DNA from: Prosthecodimorpha hirschii
GTDB lineage: Bacteria > Pseudomonadota > Alphaproteobacteria > Rhizobiales > Ancalomicrobiaceae
DNA: 64,000 bases
Direction of reading: 5' to 3'
Assembly (NCBI RefSeq): GCF_001305515.1
Contig: NZ_LJYW01000001.1
Location: 1,891,222 to 1,955,221 of the forward strand
Below, piece by piece: positions 1 to 9,106 of this stretch. The notes beneath the pieces were generated by a model. It worked only from the letters and a program-made list of their open reading frames with translations. It made no database searches and had not been told where the DNA came from. Both the position numbers and the translations under genes were made by a program. How positions within the stretch are numbered: position 1 is the stretch's first letter; each line of letters begins with the position of its first letter.

Positions 1-1371
1 CGGCGCGCCGAACAGGCGGCCGACCGTTTCCGCCATGCCGCCGACGATGGCCTCGACCCGTCCACCTATCTGGTCGGCCGGCCGAAGGGCGATGCCGGCG
101 AGACCACGCTTGCGGAATTCGAGGTCGGCTATGCCGCCGCCGCGTTGCGCTACGCGATGCATGCCATGTCGGGTCGCTTCGAGCCGACCCGCCTCAGCGA
201 GTTGGCCACCGCCAAGCCGCCGCAGGTCGATCCGGCCGCCGCGCTGGCGGAGTTCGCCGCGTCGTCCGATCTCTCCGCGACGCTCGAAGCCTACAATCCG
301 CCGCATGAGGGCTATCGCCGCCTGAAGGCCAAGCTGGCCGAGATGGGCGGCTATACGCCGCCGCCGCCGGTGGTGCAGGTGCCGAACGGCCCGACCCTGA
401 AGCCCGGCCAGAAGGACGGCCGCGTCGCCGCCCTGCGCGAGCGGCTGGGCGTCGGCGCGACCGCGTCGGACGGCGAACTTTACGACGATCCGCTGGTCGA
501 GGCCGTCAAGGCGTTCCAGAAGGAGAAGGGTCTGAAGCCGACCGGCCTGGTCGGTCCGGCAACCGTCTCGCTTCTCAACGATCCGGGTGCGGCCGGCGAG
601 ACCAAGGCGGTCGAGCTGAAGCCGGCCGACATCGTCGCCAACATGGAACGCTGGCGCTGGCTGCCGCGCGAGCTCGGCTCGCTGCATGTCTTCGTCAACA
701 TTCCGGACTACCAGCTCGCGATCGTGCGCGACGGCAAGGAAGTCCACCGCACCCGCGTGATCGTCGGCCGCGTCGCCAATCAGACGCCGGTCTTCTCGGA
801 GACGATGACCCACATCATCGTCAATCCCTACTGGAACGTGCCCGTCTCGATCCTCAAGAAGGAGATGCTGGGCAAGATCCAGGAGACCGCCGGCAGCTAT
901 CTCGACCGCGGCAATTACGAGGTCGTCGTCGGCAAGCGGGTCGTCAGCGCGAGCGAGGTCGACTGGGCCAACGTCAATCCGAATGCCGTCTCGGTGCGCC
1001 AGCGTCCGGGCGGCGGCAATGCGCTCGGCAACATCAAGTTCATGTTCCCGAACCAGCATTCCGTCTACCTGCACGACACCTCCTCGCGCGGCCTGTTCTC
1101 GCAGACCTACCGGGCGCTGTCGCATGGCTGCGTGCGCGTGCACGAGCCCTTCGCCTTCGCCGACGCGCTCCTCGCCGAGGAGCCGGGTGGGCTCGACGGC
1201 AAGCAGCTCAAGGGCATGATCGGCGGCGGCGAGAAGTATCTCTGGCTGAAGCGCAAGCTCGAGGTGCACCTCGCCTACTTCACGGCCTTCGTCGGCCCCG
1301 ACGGCAAGCTCGAAAGCCGGGCCGACGTCTATGGCCACAATGCGCGGACCAAGAAGCTGCTCGGCATCTGA
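1..1371 (+). CDS. L,D-transpeptidase, YcbB/LdtD type (5' end outside window)
   Basis: Periplasmic enzyme that makes 3-3 cross-links in peptidoglycan. The frame is open from base 1, so the N-terminus lies outside the window; 456 residues are visible. In order there is an N-terminal helical region as in YcbB proteins, a peptidoglycan-binding type 1 domain around visible residues 130-195 (LKPGQKDGRV ... FQKEKGLKPTGLVG), and the YkuD catalytic domain around residues 215-400. The catalytic motif SHGCVRVH is intact, with Cys at visible residue 377, and the upstream YLHDT stretch typical of the YcbB branch is present. The next gene on the same strand is a DUF882 cell-wall peptidase-like protein, a common rhizobial pairing. 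I am sure of the family; the particular Ldt paralogue is not determined. Confidence 0.93.
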   Translation, partial: RRAEQAADRFRHAADDGLDPSTYLVGRPKGDAGETTLAEFEVGYAAAALRYAMHAMSGRFEPTRLSELATAKPPQVDPAAALAEFAASSDLSATLEAYNPPHEGYRRLKAKLAEMGGYTPPPPVVQVPNGPTLKPGQKDGRVAALRERLGVGATASDGELYDDPLVEAVKAFQKEKGLKPTGLVGPATVSLLNDPGAAGETKAVELKPADIVANMERWRWLPRELGSLHVFVNIPDYQLAIVRDGKEVHRTRVIVGRVANQTPVFSETMTHIIVNPYWNVPVSILKKEMLGKIQETAGSYLDRGNYEVVVGKRVVSASEVDWANVNPNAVSVRQRPGGGNALGNIKFMFPNQHSVYLHDTSSRGLFSQTYRALSHGCVRVHEPFAFADALLAEEPGGLDGKQLKGMIGGGEKYLWLKRKLEVHLAYFTAFVGPDGKLESRADVYGHNARTKKLLGI

Positions 1372-1696
1372 CCGGCGTCGCTCCGGGTCGGGTCCGACGG
1401 CAAAGGGGAAACCGGCCGGCGATGCGCCGGGCGGTTTCAAAGGGGTCCGATGCACCCCGCACGTTCGCGATCAGGCGAACCGAGACCGGGCCGGATGGGG
1501 CCCGAAGCTCGCGATGGGGATCGGAAAACTGCGATCGGGGCGTGCGTCATCTTTTCAGCGCATTCCGTTCTAGGGTAAATGCTTCATTAACCAGTCGCAG
1601 CGAATGTGGGCCGATCGGGGTGGTACCAAGTTGCAGGGTCCGGGACCCTCGCCTACCTCGGGGTAGCAGGCTGAACAGAGTGGTCGAACGGGGCGC
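1372..1696. other. Intergenic region upstream of the DUF882 gene
   Basis: About 325 bases without a convincing gene. The part from 1550 to 1600 is clearly AT-richer than the surroundings and probably carries the promoter of the next gene. It includes a CtrA-like box at 1576-1591 (separate entry). Two short hairpin-capable segments follow, AGGGTCCGGGACCCT and CTACC-TCGG-GGTAG, within about 70 bases of the start. I recognise no riboswitch or small-RNA family. Confidence 0.5.
1576..1591 (+). promoter_or_regulatory. Possible CtrA-binding box
   Basis: The sequence reads TAAA-N7-TTAAC. It differs at one position from the CtrA consensus TTAA-N7-TTAAC of alphaproteobacteria. It lies in an AT-rich patch about 105 bases upstream of a cell-wall gene, a class often under CtrA control. 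A single box with one mismatch is weak evidence. Confidence 0.3.
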
Positions 1697-3487
1697 ATGT
1701 CGAACGGTTATCGCCTCCACCGCACCGGGCTTGGCGTCGCAGCCGCGGTGCTGATTGGCTCCGCCGCGGTCGCCAAGGCCGAGACGCGCGCGCTCAATCT
1801 CTACAACACCCACACCCAGGAACGCGCGACGATCGTCTTCAAGCGCGACGGGTCCTACGATCAGGCCGGGCTGCAGGAACTCAACCGCCTGCTCAGGGAT
1901 TGGCGGCGCAACGAGTCCACCAAGATGGACCCGCAGCTGTTCGACCTGATCTGGGAGGTCTATCGCGACACCGGCGCGCGCGACCCGATCCACATCGTCT
2001 GCGGCTACCGTTCGCCCACCACCAACAACATGCTGCGCTCCCGCTCGCGCGGCGTCGCCAAGTTCAGCCAGCACACGCTCGGCAAGGCGATGGATTTCTA
2101 CCTGCCCGACGTGCCGCTGGACAAGCTCCGCGCGGTCGGCATGCGCAAGCAGTTCGGCGGCGTCGGCTTCTATCCGACCTCGGGCTCGCCCTTCGTCCAC
2201 ATGGATACCGGCAGCGTGCGCGCCTGGCCGCGCATGACGCGCGAGCAGCTGGTCGCGCTGTTCCCGGACGGCAAGACGGCTCATCTGCCCGCCGACGGCA
2301 ATCCGCTGCCGCGTTACTCCGAGGCGCTCGCCGAGGTGCAGTCGCGCAAGGGGCGCGGCGAGACGGCCGTGGCCTCCGCCGGCGGGTCCGGCGGACGCAG
2401 TTTCCTGGCCTCCTTCTTCGGTGGCGGCAACAAGGCCGCCGAGGCCGGCGACGACGATGAAGAGGGCGCGGCACCGGCCCGGGTCCAGACCCTGCGCCAG
2501 GGGCCGCCGCCGCCCGGCTCGCGCGCCGTCGCAGACGCCGGCGAGAGCTACAGCCCGTCGACGGCACCCAAGCCCGGCGCTGCGGGCACGGCCGGCAGCG
2601 CCGCGCCGGGTTCGCTGGTCGCCCTGCCGCTGCCGGTTCCGGCCCCGCGCGCGCCGGGTTCCCTGGTCGCCAGCAATCAGGGCCCGAACGGCACGCCGGC
2701 CGGCTGGATGCAGGGGCCGTCCGGAATCGTCCCGGCGCCGGCAGCCGCCGGCACCGCCCAATCCGTCGACATGCCCGTGCCGGCGCCGAAGCCGGGAACG
2801 CAACTGGCCGCCGCTGCACCGACCATCGGGACCCCGCTGCCCGCCGGCTATGCCCAGCCGCGCGGCAAGCCCGGCACCAGCTACGCCGCGCTGCCGCCGT
2901 CCGCCGCGCCGGCGAGCCAGGCCATCGCGATGGCCACCGGCGCGCAGGATCCGGTCATCGCCGCCTCCGCGCTCGGCTATGCGCCGATCCTGCCGACACC
3001 CAAACCCGCCTATGAGCCGATGCCGGTCGCCGAAATCCGGTCCGGCGGGACCGGTTCGTCGGTCCAGGCGACCGCCTTCGGACAGTCGACCGCGCCGCGC
3101 CCGCAGGCCGGCGGCGGTGTCGTCCTGGCGGCCCTGCCGGCGGCGACGACCGGCGCCGTCTCGGCGACCGATGCCGGCACCGCCCGGCTCGCATTGCCGT
3201 CGACGCCGGCCGCCCGCCCGGCCGCCAAGGGCGATCGCGCCGATCCGCTCGCGCGTCTGGTCGGCCGCACCGGTGAACGGACGGAACCGAAACTGCTCGA
3301 CAGTGCAACGACCCGGATGGCGGCGTTCAGCGAATTGCGCCATCCCGACCAGGAACATCTGCCGCAATTGCTGACCAAGCCGGCGCTGCTGGTCGTGTCC
3401 CACTTCGGCAACGGTTCGGGCGAGTTGCGCAGCGACCGCTTCAGCGGCCCGGCGGTCGCGGCGCTTGCGATCGTCAAGACCGATTGA
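1697..3487 (+). CDS. DUF882 family (YcbK-like, peptidase M15 fold) protein with long C-terminal extension
   Basis: Probable exported murein-active protein of 596 residues. Residues 1-28 look like a signal peptide ending in AVAKA. The DUF882/M15 domain covers roughly residues 30-200. The zinc-ligand pattern is present: His126 and Asp133 in QHTLGKAMDF, and His168 in FVHMD. The remaining 390 residues are rich in Pro, Ala and Gly with low-complexity stretches, which suggests a long periplasmic linker or surface tail. Typical DUF882 proteins are much shorter, so the tail is notable. The gene follows the L,D-transpeptidase and ends at a strong bidirectional terminator. Enzymatic activity is inferred from the family. 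Confidence 0.85.
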   Translation: MSNGYRLHRTGLGVAAAVLIGSAAVAKAETRALNLYNTHTQERATIVFKRDGSYDQAGLQELNRLLRDWRRNESTKMDPQLFDLIWEVYRDTGARDPIHIVCGYRSPTTNNMLRSRSRGVAKFSQHTLGKAMDFYLPDVPLDKLRAVGMRKQFGGVGFYPTSGSPFVHMDTGSVRAWPRMTREQLVALFPDGKTAHLPADGNPLPRYSEALAEVQSRKGRGETAVASAGGSGGRSFLASFFGGGNKAAEAGDDDEEGAAPARVQTLRQGPPPPGSRAVADAGESYSPSTAPKPGAAGTAGSAAPGSLVALPLPVPAPRAPGSLVASNQGPNGTPAGWMQGPSGIVPAPAAAGTAQSVDMPVPAPKPGTQLAAAAPTIGTPLPAGYAQPRGKPGTSYAALPPSAAPASQAIAMATGAQDPVIAASALGYAPILPTPKPAYEPMPVAEIRSGGTGSSVQATAFGQSTAPRPQAGGGVVLAALPAATTGAVSATDAGTARLALPSTPAARPAAKGDRADPLARLVGRTGERTEPKLLDSATTRMAAFSELRHPDQEHLPQLLTKPALLVVSHFGNGSGELRSDRFSGPAVAALAIVKTD

Positions 3488-3527
3488 CCGCGACGCCCGG
3501 CCCGGGCGCTCCTGATGCCCTCGTGAG

Positions 3528-3560
3528 AAAGGCCCGGCGGGTTCCCCTGCCGGGCCTTTT
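3528..3560 (+). terminator. Rho-independent bidirectional terminator
   Basis: A perfect stem GGCCCGGC/GCCGGGCC with a 10-base loop is flanked by AAA on the left and TTTT on the right, so it can act on both strands. It sits between the convergent DUF882 gene and pyruvate kinase. Confidence 0.9.
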
Positions 3561-3590
3561 CTCCATCCGCGCGTCAACGATGCGGTGCGA

Positions 3591-5030
3591 TCACATGTCA
3601 GCGTAGTGGTCGGCACCGACGAAGGCGATGCGCAGCATGTTGGTCGATCCGGGCGTTCCGAACGGCACGCCGCCGGAAATGATGATGCGCTGGCCGGGCT
3701 TCGAGAAGCCCTCCCGGAAGGCGAGCCCGGTCGCACGCGAGACCATGTCGTCGAAATCGCGCGCATCCTCGGAGATGACCGAATGCAGCCCCCAGACCAG
3801 CGACAGGCGGCGGGCCATGTCCGGGTCGGGCGAGATGGCGACCAGCGGCGGGAACGGCCGCTCGCGGGCGATGCGCAGGCCCGTGGAGCCCGACATGGTG
3901 AAGCAGACGATGGCCGACAGGTTCAGGGTCTCGGCGATCTGGCGAGCCGCGGCCGCGATGGCGTCGGCCCCGGTCGCCTCCGGCTCGGAGCGCTGCGCGG
4001 CGATGATGCCGCGATAGGTCGGGTCCTTCTCCACCTCGCGGGCGATCGCATCCATCATGGCGACCGCCTCGACCGGGTACTTGCCGGCCGCGGATTCGGC
4101 GGAGAGCATGATCGCGTCGGCCCCCTCGAAGACCGCGATCGACACGTCCGAGACCTCGGCGCGGGTCGGCACCGGCGAGGCGATCATGCTTTCGAGCATC
4201 TGGGTCGCCACCACCACGGGCTTGCCGGCGCGGCGGCAGGCGCGCGTCATCTGCTTCTGCAGGCCCGGCACCCGCTCGATCGGCAGTTCCACGCCGAGAT
4301 CGCCGCGCGCCACCATGATGGCGTCGGACAGTTCGACGATTTCCGCCAGCCGGTCGATCGCCTGCGGCTTCTCGATCTTGGCCATGATGCCCGCGCGGTT
4401 GCGCGTCACCTTGCGCGCCTCGGCGAGATCCTCGGGCCGCTGCACGAAGGACAGCGCGATCCAGTCGACGCCGATATCGAGTGCCGCGTCGAGATCCGCG
4501 CGGTCCTTCTCGGTCATGGCGCCGATCGGAATGGTGGTGTCGGGCAGGCTGACGCCCTTGCGGTCGGAGACGCGGCCGGCAACCTCGACGCGGGTATGGA
4601 TCGCGCGCTCGCCATCCTTTGCCGTGCAACGCAGCAGCACCTTGCCGTCGTCGACCAGCAGGCGGTGGCCCGGCTCGACCGCGGACAGGATTTCGGGATG
4701 CGGCAGATAGACCCGCGTCCGGTCGCCCGGCGCCGGATCGGCATCGAGCGTGAACTCGTCGCCGATCTTCAACTCCTGCGGCCCGCCCGCGAAGGTGCCG
4801 AGGCGCAGCTTCGGGCCCTGCAGATCGGCCAGGATGCCGATCGGACGACCGGTCTTCACGTCGAGTGCGCGGATGATGCCGACCAGTTCGCGCAGCCGAT
4901 CGTGGCTGGTGTGGCTCATGTTGATGCGGAAAACGTCGGCCCCGGCCATGAACAGCCGTTCGATCGTGGCACTGTCGCTCGAGGCCGGGCCCAGCGTGGC
5001 CACGATCTTCACACGTCTCTTGCGCCGCAT
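3591..5030 (-). CDS. pyk: Pyruvate kinase
   Basis: Converts phosphoenolpyruvate and ADP to pyruvate and ATP in the last step of glycolysis. The 479 residues match the usual length. The N-terminus carries RVKIVATLGPAS. The active-site lysine is in IMAKIEKPQAID, followed by IMVARGDLGVELP, the pyruvate-kinase signature, and MLESM and SAESAAGKYP in the barrel. The C-terminal regulatory domain ends in GSTNMLRI. The start at 5030 puts a basic RRKRR stretch just before the first barrel strand; an internal start at the following Val is possible but less likely. DUF1036, N-formylglutamate amidohydrolase, DUF1244 and GapR genes nearby reproduce a common rhizobial neighbourhood. Confidence 0.97.
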   Translation of the reverse strand: MRRKRRVKIVATLGPASSDSATIERLFMAGADVFRINMSHTSHDRLRELVGIIRALDVKTGRPIGILADLQGPKLRLGTFAGGPQELKIGDEFTLDADPAPGDRTRVYLPHPEILSAVEPGHRLLVDDGKVLLRCTAKDGERAIHTRVEVAGRVSDRKGVSLPDTTIPIGAMTEKDRADLDAALDIGVDWIALSFVQRPEDLAEARKVTRNRAGIMAKIEKPQAIDRLAEIVELSDAIMVARGDLGVELPIERVPGLQKQMTRACRRAGKPVVVATQMLESMIASPVPTRAEVSDVSIAVFEGADAIMLSAESAAGKYPVEAVAMMDAIAREVEKDPTYRGIIAAQRSEPEATGADAIAAAARQIAETLNLSAIVCFTMSGSTGLRIARERPFPPLVAISPDPDMARRLSLVWGLHSVISEDARDFDDMVSRATGLAFREGFSKPGQRIIISGGVPFGTPGSTNMLRIAFVGADHYADM

Positions 5031-5328
5031 CGCCGCCGCCGCCTCCCCTGTCGGTCCGGCGCTTCATCGCCGGTTATCCGAGTGATGCGGCAGGAAGACC
5101 CCGCGATGCAAGATAATGCAAGAGCCCGCGCGGCCATTTGGCTCTGCCGCGACCGTCCGCCGCGACGGCCGGTCCGGCAGGAGCATGTCGCCGGCAGCCG
5201 GGCAACGATCCGTCAAGCGCCTCGAATGTCTGGATTTTCCGTCCCGGGCACGGCAGAGAGGTCGGGGCCGCGGGGATTGCCGGCCGGGCTCCGGGGAGGC
5301 GGCGCCTGCGACGATGGTCGAAGCCGGC
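5031..5328. other. Gene-free region upstream of pyk
   Basis: About 300 bases with no supported gene. It should contain the pyk promoter on the minus strand. I see no clear terminator or regulatory motif. Confidence 0.4.
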
Positions 5329-5715
5329 TCAGCGCCAGCGGTCGACGATCCGAAGCGCCGCCCATGCCCCCAGGACGGTCGCCACCATGCCGCCGGCCAG
5401 CGCCAGCGACATCACGGGCTCGCCTGTCTTGACGATCGAACTCTCCACGGTCGCGACGCTGCCGAGCAGCATCACCACGAGGAAGCCGCCGATCTGGGCG
5501 GCCACGAACGCACCGAAGACGGCGACGACGATATTGACGATCCAGCCGGCCAGACCCCGCCTGTGCATCCAGGCCTCATGAATCCCAACCGCCAGGGCCG
5601 CGGTGACGAAGACGGACGCGATCGCCAAGGGGCCGCCGACGCTGGCCGCCGGGATCGAGCGGGTCCATTGCAGAAGCAGGATCGACAGCACAGCCAGAGA
5701 CAGGATGTAGCGCAC
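5329..5715 (-). CDS. Small multi-spanning inner-membrane protein, function unknown
   Basis: A 128-residue hydrophobic protein that I do not recognise. Four likely membrane helices lie around residues 2-20, 27-45, 55-82 and 100-121, with a charged loop HEAWMHRRG between the second and third. The start is GTG, preceded by a purine-rich GAGGGAGGGACGAGG stretch. It sits alone between pyk and the DUF1036 gene on the same strand, with gaps too long to imply tight coupling. The hydrophobic pattern is regular enough that I believe it is a real gene. Confidence 0.65.
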   Translation of the reverse strand: MRYILSLAVLSILLLQWTRSIPAASVGGPLAIASVFVTAALAVGIHEAWMHRRGLAGWIVNIVVAVFGAFVAAQIGGFLVVMLLGSVATVESSIVKTGEPVMSLALAGGMVATVLGAWAALRIVDRWR

Positions 5716-5932
5716 GGACCTCGTCCCTCCCTCACCTTCGCTTCAAGCGGCGCGTGTACGGCTGCGGGGGCGCCCGACGCGGGTCTCTCCGGGCAGCGGA
5801 ACCCGTCGGAGCCCTCGCCATTCGGTCGCGACCGAAGGGCGGCACAAGGTGATTCGGGAGACCGTCAGGCCTTGAGAATCGTGACCGGCTGGAGAAAGAC
5901 CGATGGCCGCCGGTCGCCCGGCATCCGCCGCG

Positions 5933-6430
5933 CTACTGGCTGCCGGCCGTGCCGAGGCCGGCGCGTCCCGGCTCGGTCAACTGGACCGTCCAGCTGCGCT
6001 GCTCGCCGGTGTCGATCTCGAAGAAGCCCGTCCGCTCGAAACCGCGCTTCAGACAATCTTCGATGCCGCGAATCGTGAAGGTCTTTTCCTGGGTGCACAT
6101 GAAGGAGCGGCCGCTCCATTCGCCGCCCCGGTCGTAATCGATCGCATAGATGTAGTAATAACGCGAAACGAGCGGTCCGGCGAGCAGGGTCTCGCAAGAC
6201 GAAGCCGGCAGGTTCCACCAGCCTTCCGTCGCCCAGGCGGTCTGATCCTTGTAGCCGACGGCGATACCGATCCGGCTCGAGGTCTTGTTGCAGATGCGCA
6301 GGTCCGCCTTCGCTTCCGTGGCGGAAAATGCGGAAGCGGCGAAGATCGCTGCGGCGATCGTCGAAACCGTAAGGAAAGACGTCCGGCCGAAGCGCGGACC
6401 GACACAGGCAGGTGACAGCAAGCTTCGCAT
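5933..6430 (-). CDS. DUF1036 family secreted protein
   Basis: A 165-residue protein of the alphaproteobacterial DUF1036 family, whose function is unknown. A signal peptide with a long basic N-region ends near EAKA (about residue 43). The mature part starts DLRICNKTSSRIGIAVGY and has the family features: WATEGWWNLP, a conserved Cys after SS, YYYIYAIDYDRGG, and the C-terminal FTIRGIEDCLKRGF with its conserved cysteine. An in-frame ATG at 6454 would add eight residues. Neither start has a clear Shine-Dalgarno sequence, so the start is uncertain. The location close to pyk is usual in rhizobia. Confidence 0.85.
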   Translation of the reverse strand: MRSLLSPACVGPRFGRTSFLTVSTIAAAIFAASAFSATEAKADLRICNKTSSRIGIAVGYKDQTAWATEGWWNLPASSCETLLAGPLVSRYYYIYAIDYDRGGEWSGRSFMCTQEKTFTIRGIEDCLKRGFERTGFFEIDTGEQRSWTVQLTEPGRAGLGTAGSQ

Positions 6431-6666
6431 CGCGTCCGGATCGGAGGGGTTCATCACGGAGGGGACAGAAGTCAAAGCGTCTCGTCCGGTGACCAGTCGA
6501 TTTCGGGTGCGGAGGATGCCTGCTCGTCCCGGTCTTGTCCAGACGAACGGCTTCCCCCATGGCGAGGCTGACGAAAGGGCGGGACAATTGCGGCAGAAAA
6601 TCGGCCGACCGCGTGCGCGACGCCGTCCGGCCGGTCGCGAGCCCGCGGTCGGACGGCGCGCGGGCC

Positions 6667-7566
6667 TCATGATCTCGGCCGCGCGATCCAGATCCCGGCG
6701 AGAATCCCGGCGCCGCCGAGCAGTTCGAGCGGCCCCAGCGCCTCGCCGTAGATCAGCCAGCCGAACAGCGCCCCGGCGACCGCCTCCAGGAAGATGACCA
6801 GCGAAGAGAAGGCCGCCGACAGGTGGCCGAGCGCATAGGCCAGGAGCCCCTGCCCGCCGGCATGGCTGACCCAGGCCATCAGCACCAGCGCACCGGCGCC
6901 GAGCCAGCCGGCGGGCAGCCAGCTGTTCTCCGTCACGCCCGCCACCACCGCGAGGGCGGCCGCGGTCACGATCGTCGACCGGAACAGCACCGCGCCGGCG
7001 GGCGCGGTGCGCCGGGCGACGCGGACCGCCAGGAAATAGAGCCCGAAGAAGAACGAGGTGCCGATGCCGAAGAGATCGCCGAGGAACCGTTCCGGCGCAT
7101 AGCTGGAGCTCGAACCGACCAGCACGGCGCCGCCGGCGACGCAGATCGCCAGCCCGAGGATGGTCGGACGCGTGACCGGCTCGCCGATGAACAGGCTGGA
7201 GAAGGCCGCCACCCAGATCGGCGCCATGGTGGCCAGCAGCGTGGCGTTGGCGATGGTCGTCTTCAGGACGGCCAGATGCCAGAAGAACAGATCGCCGGCG
7301 AAGAGCAGTCCGACCACGACCATCTGCCAGGTCCAACCCGGAGCCGGCTGGCCCGAGCGACTGAGTTCGAGGCGTGCCCAGACCCACAACAGCGGCAGGG
7401 CCAGGAAGACGCGGTAGAAGGCACTGGTGAAGGGACCGACGTCGGCGGCGCCGGCGACGCGGACGAAGACCGGCGAGATCGCCATGGCGACGGCGCCGGC
7501 GACGAGGGCGGCCACGGCGATGAGAACGACCGGCGAGGGTCGGCCCGGGCGGGCGGTGAGGGTCAT
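6667..7566 (-). CDS. DMT-superfamily (EamA) transporter
   Basis: A 299-residue inner-membrane protein with the ten-helix, two-repeat architecture of EamA permeases. The first EamA repeat spans about residues 15-145 (FYRVFLALPLLWVW, LLATMAPIWVAAFS, GEPVTRPTILGLAICVAGG). The second spans about 160-295 (SSLVIFLEAVAGALFGWLIYGEALGPLELLGGAGILAG). Family members export metabolites or amino acids, but the substrate cannot be told from sequence. It is divergent from the N-formylglutamate amidohydrolase gene, with 109 bases between the starts. Confidence 0.9.
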   Translation of the reverse strand: MTLTARPGRPSPVVLIAVAALVAGAVAMAISPVFVRVAGAADVGPFTSAFYRVFLALPLLWVWARLELSRSGQPAPGWTWQMVVVGLLFAGDLFFWHLAVLKTTIANATLLATMAPIWVAAFSSLFIGEPVTRPTILGLAICVAGGAVLVGSSSSYAPERFLGDLFGIGTSFFFGLYFLAVRVARRTAPAGAVLFRSTIVTAAALAVVAGVTENSWLPAGWLGAGALVLMAWVSHAGGQGLLAYALGHLSAAFSSLVIFLEAVAGALFGWLIYGEALGPLELLGGAGILAGIWIARPRS

Positions 7567-7675
7567 GGCGGGGCGGACTTCCGTCGAACCGGGGAGGAGG
7601 CTTGAGGCGCGGGCTCTGGCGGCCCGGGCTGCGCGTCACTATCATTCCGCAGACGCTTCCGCCTATGGTCTTTCG

Positions 7676-8560
7676 ATGCCAAGCCCCGAACTCGATGCCC
7701 GTTCGCCCTTCCGCGACGAGGCCCGCGAAATTCTTGCCGGCGATCCGGCCCGCGGCCTCGTGATCCTCGCCGATCACGCCACCAATATCGTGCCGGCGGA
7801 ATATGCCGGCCTCGGCCTGCCCGCCGGTCAGCTGGAGCGCCATATCGGCTACGATATCGGCATCGACGGCCTGACGCGCGAACTGGCACGGCGGACCGGC
7901 GCCCCGGCCGTGCTGTCGCGATTCTCGCGCCTGCTGATCGACCCGAATCGCGGCGACGACGACCCGACCCTGATCATGCGACTGTCCGACGGCGCCGTGG
8001 TGCCGGGCAATGCGCGCATCGATGCGGCCGAAAGGGCCCGGCGGATCGGGCGCTTCTGGCGCCCCTATGACGAGGCGGTCGCGGCCGTGATCGAAACGGC
8101 GGCACGGGCGAGCGGCGTCCCGCCCGTGATCCTGTCGCTGCACAGTTTCACCCCGGTCTGGCGCGGCGTGCCGCGGCCCTGGCATGCGGGCATCCTGTGG
8201 GATCGCGATCCGCGCCTGCCGAAGCTGCTGCACGACGCGCTCGCGGCCGATCCGGCCCTGGTGGTCGGCGACAACGAGCCCTATGGCGGCGCGCTCTCCG
8301 GCGACACCATGTTCCGCCACGCCACCCGTCGCGGCCTCGCCCATGCCATCCTGGAGGTGCGCCAGGACCTGATCGCCGACGCGGCCGGGATCCTCGCCTG
8401 GGCCGAGCGGCTGGCGCGGATCATGGACGATCTCGCCGGCCGCCCCGACCTGCACCGGGTCGAGCATTTCGGCTCGGATGCCGGGCCGGTCGACCCCTTG
8501 CCGCTGCCGCTGGCGGAGGCGGCGCGTCCCTTCGAACCGCCGGCGACCGCGCCGGCCTGA
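7676..8560 (+). CDS. N-formylglutamate amidohydrolase family protein
   Basis: A 294-residue cytosolic hydrolase of the family that splits N-formylglutamate or related formyl-amino acids, late in histidine breakdown. Family motifs visible: LVILADHATNIVP near residue 30, RHIGYDIGIDGL near 60, RFSRLLIDPNRG near 85, VILSLHSFTPVW near 145 and NEPYGG near 205. I chose the ATG at 7676, just before the conserved region; upstream in-frame codons overlap the divergent transporter promoter. The true substrate is uncertain because no hut genes are adjacent; the paralogue beside DUF1244 and GapR is typical of rhizobia. Confidence 0.88.
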   Translation: MPSPELDARSPFRDEAREILAGDPARGLVILADHATNIVPAEYAGLGLPAGQLERHIGYDIGIDGLTRELARRTGAPAVLSRFSRLLIDPNRGDDDPTLIMRLSDGAVVPGNARIDAAERARRIGRFWRPYDEAVAAVIETAARASGVPPVILSLHSFTPVWRGVPRPWHAGILWDRDPRLPKLLHDALAADPALVVGDNEPYGGALSGDTMFRHATRRGLAHAILEVRQDLIADAAGILAWAERLARIMDDLAGRPDLHRVEHFGSDAGPVDPLPLPLAEAARPFEPPATAPA

Positions 8561-8626
8561 CAGTCCCCACCGAACCGGCGCCCCGGCCGTCCCGGCGGGT
8601 GCCGACGTTGCAGCGGAGGCCATCGC

Positions 8627-8932
8627 ATGAGCGATCTCGACGAAAAATCACGCACCGAACTGGAAGCCGCGGCCTTCCGCCGCCTGCTCGAGCATCTCGA
8701 CAAGCGCAGCGACGTGCAGAATATCGACCTGATGAACCTGGCGGGCTTCTGCCGGAACTGCCTCGCCAACTGGTACCTGGAAGCCGCCGAGGCGCGCGGC
8801 ATGCCGGTCAGCAAGGCGGACAGCCGCGTCGCCGTCTACGGCATGCCCTACGACGAGTGGAAGGCGAAGCACCAGCGGGACGCCTCCGGCGACCAGCTCG
8901 CGGCCTTCGAAAAGAACCGCCCGCAGCACTGA
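8627..8932 (+). CDS. DUF1244 family protein
   Basis: A 101-residue cytosolic protein of the DUF1244 family, common in Proteobacteria and of unknown function. The core shows FRRLLEHLDKRSDVQNIDLMNLAGFCRNCL followed by VYGMPYDEWK. Two Cys residues sit in FCRNC. A GGAGG sequence lies 7-8 bases upstream of the ATG. It follows the N-formylglutamate amidohydrolase gene by 66 bases and probably shares its transcript. Confidence 0.92.
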   Translation: MSDLDEKSRTELEAAAFRRLLEHLDKRSDVQNIDLMNLAGFCRNCLANWYLEAAEARGMPVSKADSRVAVYGMPYDEWKAKHQRDASGDQLAAFEKNRPQH

Positions 8933-9106
8933 GCGATCGCGGCCGGAGCGGCGCCGCCGGCCGGGATCGGCGGCGGGCGCCGGCCGGGCGGCGGGGTCAG
9001 ATCGGACCGTCAAACCCCGCCGCCGCGCGGAACGCTTGACCCGGCCCCCAGAGTCGGGCTCTAACCCGCGCTGATCCGTTCACCCCCCGTTGCCGAGGAG
9101 ACAGCC

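Noticed and set aside
1547..3766. Minus-strand open frame of 739 codons opposite the DUF882 gene
   Set aside because: An antisense shadow; the DUF882 domain on the plus strand is clear.
3585..5432. Plus-strand open frame of 615 codons opposite pyruvate kinase
   Set aside because: An antisense shadow of pyk; no family pattern and strongly Arg/Ala/His-biased composition.
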